Source: Acetobacteraceae bacterium (GTDB lineage: Bacteria > Pseudomonadota > Alphaproteobacteria > Acetobacterales > Acetobacteraceae). Taken from it: a stretch of 7,531 bases of DNA. The DNA lies in assembly GCA_003164305.1 (NCBI GenBank), contig PLSZ01000300.1, forward strand, positions 1-7,531, written 5' to 3'. Under the pieces are notes generated by a model, which worked only from the letters and a program-made list of their open reading frames with translations, ran no database searches and was not told the origin of the DNA. The position numbers and the translations under genes were made by a program. Of this stretch, positions 6,472 through 7,531 are shown piece by piece. How positions within the stretch are numbered: the first letter of the stretch is position 1; each line of letters begins with the position of its first letter.

Positions 6472-7428
6472 ATGCGAGACTTTTCAGACCTGACCGAGCG
6501 GGAAATCCTGGCGCTGGCCATCGCCAACGAGGAAGAGGACGGCCGCATCTACCTCGATATCGCCGAGGGATTGCACGAAGAATACCCCGGCAGCGCCAAG
6601 GTTTTCACCGAAATGGCCGGCGAGGAAGGCACCCATCGCCGCCGCCTGCTGGAAATCTACCGGGAGAAATTCGGCGAACACATTCCGCTGATCCGCCGGC
6701 AGGACATCCGCGGCTTCATCCGGCACAAGCCGGTCTGGCAGATGCAGCCGCTCAATCTGAAAGCGGTCCGCATGCTGGCGGAAAGCATGGAGGAGGAGAC
6801 CCAGCACTTCTACCGCCGCGCCGCGATCCGTTCCACCGACGTGTCGATCCGCAAGCTACTGGGCGACCTCGCCGACGCCGAGGTCGAGCACGAACGCCGC
6901 GCCGACAATCTGCGCGCCGAGAACCTGCCCGGAAACGTGGTGGCGGAGGAGGACGCGCACGCCCATGCGTCGTTCGTGCTGCGGTTCATCCAGCCCGGCC
7001 TCGCGGGGTTGATGGATGGATCGGTCTCGACCCTGGCGCCGGTGTTCGCGACCGCGTTCGCCAGCAACAACACCTGGGAGACGTTCCTGGTCGGCATGGC
7101 GGCCTCGATCGGCGCCGGCATCTCGATGGGCTTCGCCGAGGCGCTGTCGGACAATGGCAGTCTGACCGGCCGGGGCGCGCCGTGGATCCGCGGACTGGTG
7201 ACCGGACTGATGACCACGATCGGCGGCGTCGGGCACACGCTGCCGTTCCTGATCCCCTCGTTCTGGACGGCCACGTCCGCGGCGATCGTCGTCGTCGCGG
7301 TGGAACTCGCGGTGATCAGTTGGATCCGCTGGAAGTGGATGGACACGCCGCCGCTGGCCGCGACCTTGCAAGTGGCGTTCGGCGGCGCGTTGGTGTTCGC
7401 GACCGGCGTGCTGATCGGCAGCGGTTAG
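6472..7428 (+). CDS. mbfA: MbfA-type membrane-bound ferritin, iron exporter (ferritin-like plus VIT/CCC1 domains)
   Basis: 318-residue inner-membrane protein. Residues 1-145 form a ferritin-like (erythrin) four-helix diiron domain: Glu20 in NEEEDGRIY, ExxH at 52-55, Glu107 in MEEETQHFYRRAA, and ExxH at 137-140 (AEVEH). Glu20 and Glu107 are positions reported as important in Bradyrhizobium MbfA, from memory. Residues 175-318 form the VIT1/CCC1-type transporter domain, with GLMDGSVSTLAP (179-190) and about five membrane helices (approximately 175-197, 204-224, 240-260, 266-286, 296-316). In rhizobia MbfA exports iron, protects against iron and peroxide stress, and is repressed by Irr. The ATG at 6472 is chosen because the family begins MRxF..LTERE at this point; a TTG at 6436 and an ATG at 6445 would add residues outside the family. 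No clear Shine-Dalgarno sequence precedes it. The gene is complete and appears monocistronic. Confidence 0.95.
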   Translation: MRDFSDLTEREILALAIANEEEDGRIYLDIAEGLHEEYPGSAKVFTEMAGEEGTHRRRLLEIYREKFGEHIPLIRRQDIRGFIRHKPVWQMQPLNLKAVRMLAESMEEETQHFYRRAAIRSTDVSIRKLLGDLADAEVEHERRADNLRAENLPGNVVAEEDAHAHASFVLRFIQPGLAGLMDGSVSTLAPVFATAFASNNTWETFLVGMAASIGAGISMGFAEALSDNGSLTGRGAPWIRGLVTGLMTTIGGVGHTLPFLIPSFWTATSAAIVVVAVELAVISWIRWKWMDTPPLAATLQVAFGGALVFATGVLIGSG

Positions 7429-7443
7429 CGACGCGTCATCGTC

Positions 7444-7466
7444 ATGGCGCGGCTCGACCGTGCCAT
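7444..7466 (+). terminator. Hairpin after mbfA, possible terminator and diverged repeat unit
   Basis: ATGGCGCGG (7444-7452) pairs with CCGTGCCAT (7458-7466), with one G-U pair, across the loop CTCGA. It starts 16 bases after the mbfA stop. The T-rich stretch ATTTTGTTTATT follows only about 12 bases later (7479-7490), so it is not a canonical intrinsic terminator. The CTCGA loop and the GTCAT at its left edge make it look like the palindromic repeat of 7497-7521 in the opposite orientation. Confidence 0.35.
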
Positions 7467-7496
7467 CATTCGATGCACGATTTTGTTTATTAACTG

Positions 7497-7521
7497 ATCC
7501 CCGGTCGAGCCGGGGATGACG
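7497..7521 (+). repeat. Palindromic intergenic repeat unit
   Basis: Stem ATCCCCGG (7497-7504), loop TCGAG (7505-7509), stem CCGGGGAT (7510-7517), then GACG. It is a perfect 8-base hairpin with the same layout as the unit at 6369-6395, and its ATGACG end matches the direct repeats at 3-35. With the inverted unit at 7444-7466 it forms a head-to-head pair, like a BIME. Confidence 0.65.
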
Positions 7522-7531
7522 TTGAGAGCCG

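Noticed and set aside
6111..7493. 460-residue plus-strand frame overlapping mbfA
   Set aside because: It begins in repeat sequence and runs out of frame through mbfA as Arg/Pro/Gly-rich peptide; MbfA motifs are in another frame.

Overview
The window is GC-rich DNA with the protein and repeat character of an alphaproteobacterium, most likely an Acetobacteraceae/Rhodospirillales or Hyphomicrobiales-type genome. The best taxonomic clues are an MbfA-type ferritin-VIT iron exporter, a family typical of alphaproteobacteria, and short ATGAC-ended palindromic intergenic repeats of the kind common in that class. Genus and species cannot be read from this sequence.

Layout, left to right. Positions 1-222 are non-coding and begin with a duplicated 12-base repeat. 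On the minus strand, 223-996 encodes a secreted DsbA/ScsC-like thiol-disulfide protein with a CPYC active site. A 449-base divergent spacer (997-1445) separates it from a plus-strand cluster of three closely spaced genes. These are a divergent gamma-glutamyltranspeptidase-like lipoprotein (1446-2879), a 104-residue secreted protein of unknown function with three cysteines (2906-3220), and a PLP-dependent class I/II aminotransferase (3228-4388). The gaps of 26 and 7 bases suggest one transcript.

A flavoprotein of the fumarate reductase/3-ketosteroid dehydrogenase superfamily (5853-4390, minus) converges on the aminotransferase with one base between the two stop codons. Upstream of it lies a 618-base non-coding stretch holding a long imperfect inverted repeat (5986-6132) and a palindromic repeat (6369-6395). 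The last gene, mbfA (6472-7428, plus), has an N-terminal ferritin-like diiron domain and a C-terminal VIT/CCC1-type membrane domain. It is followed by two palindromic repeat units in opposite orientation.

Functionally this is an ordinary chromosomal region. Three proteins are predicted to be exported (the DsbA-like protein, the GGT-like lipoprotein and the small cysteine protein), so a shared link to periplasmic thiol or glutathione chemistry is conceivable but unproven. I see no defence system, prophage, transposase, CRISPR array, tRNA or rRNA. The points most worth following are the altered catalytic residues of the GGT-like lipoprotein, its small secreted partner, and the repeat elements around the flavoprotein and mbfA.
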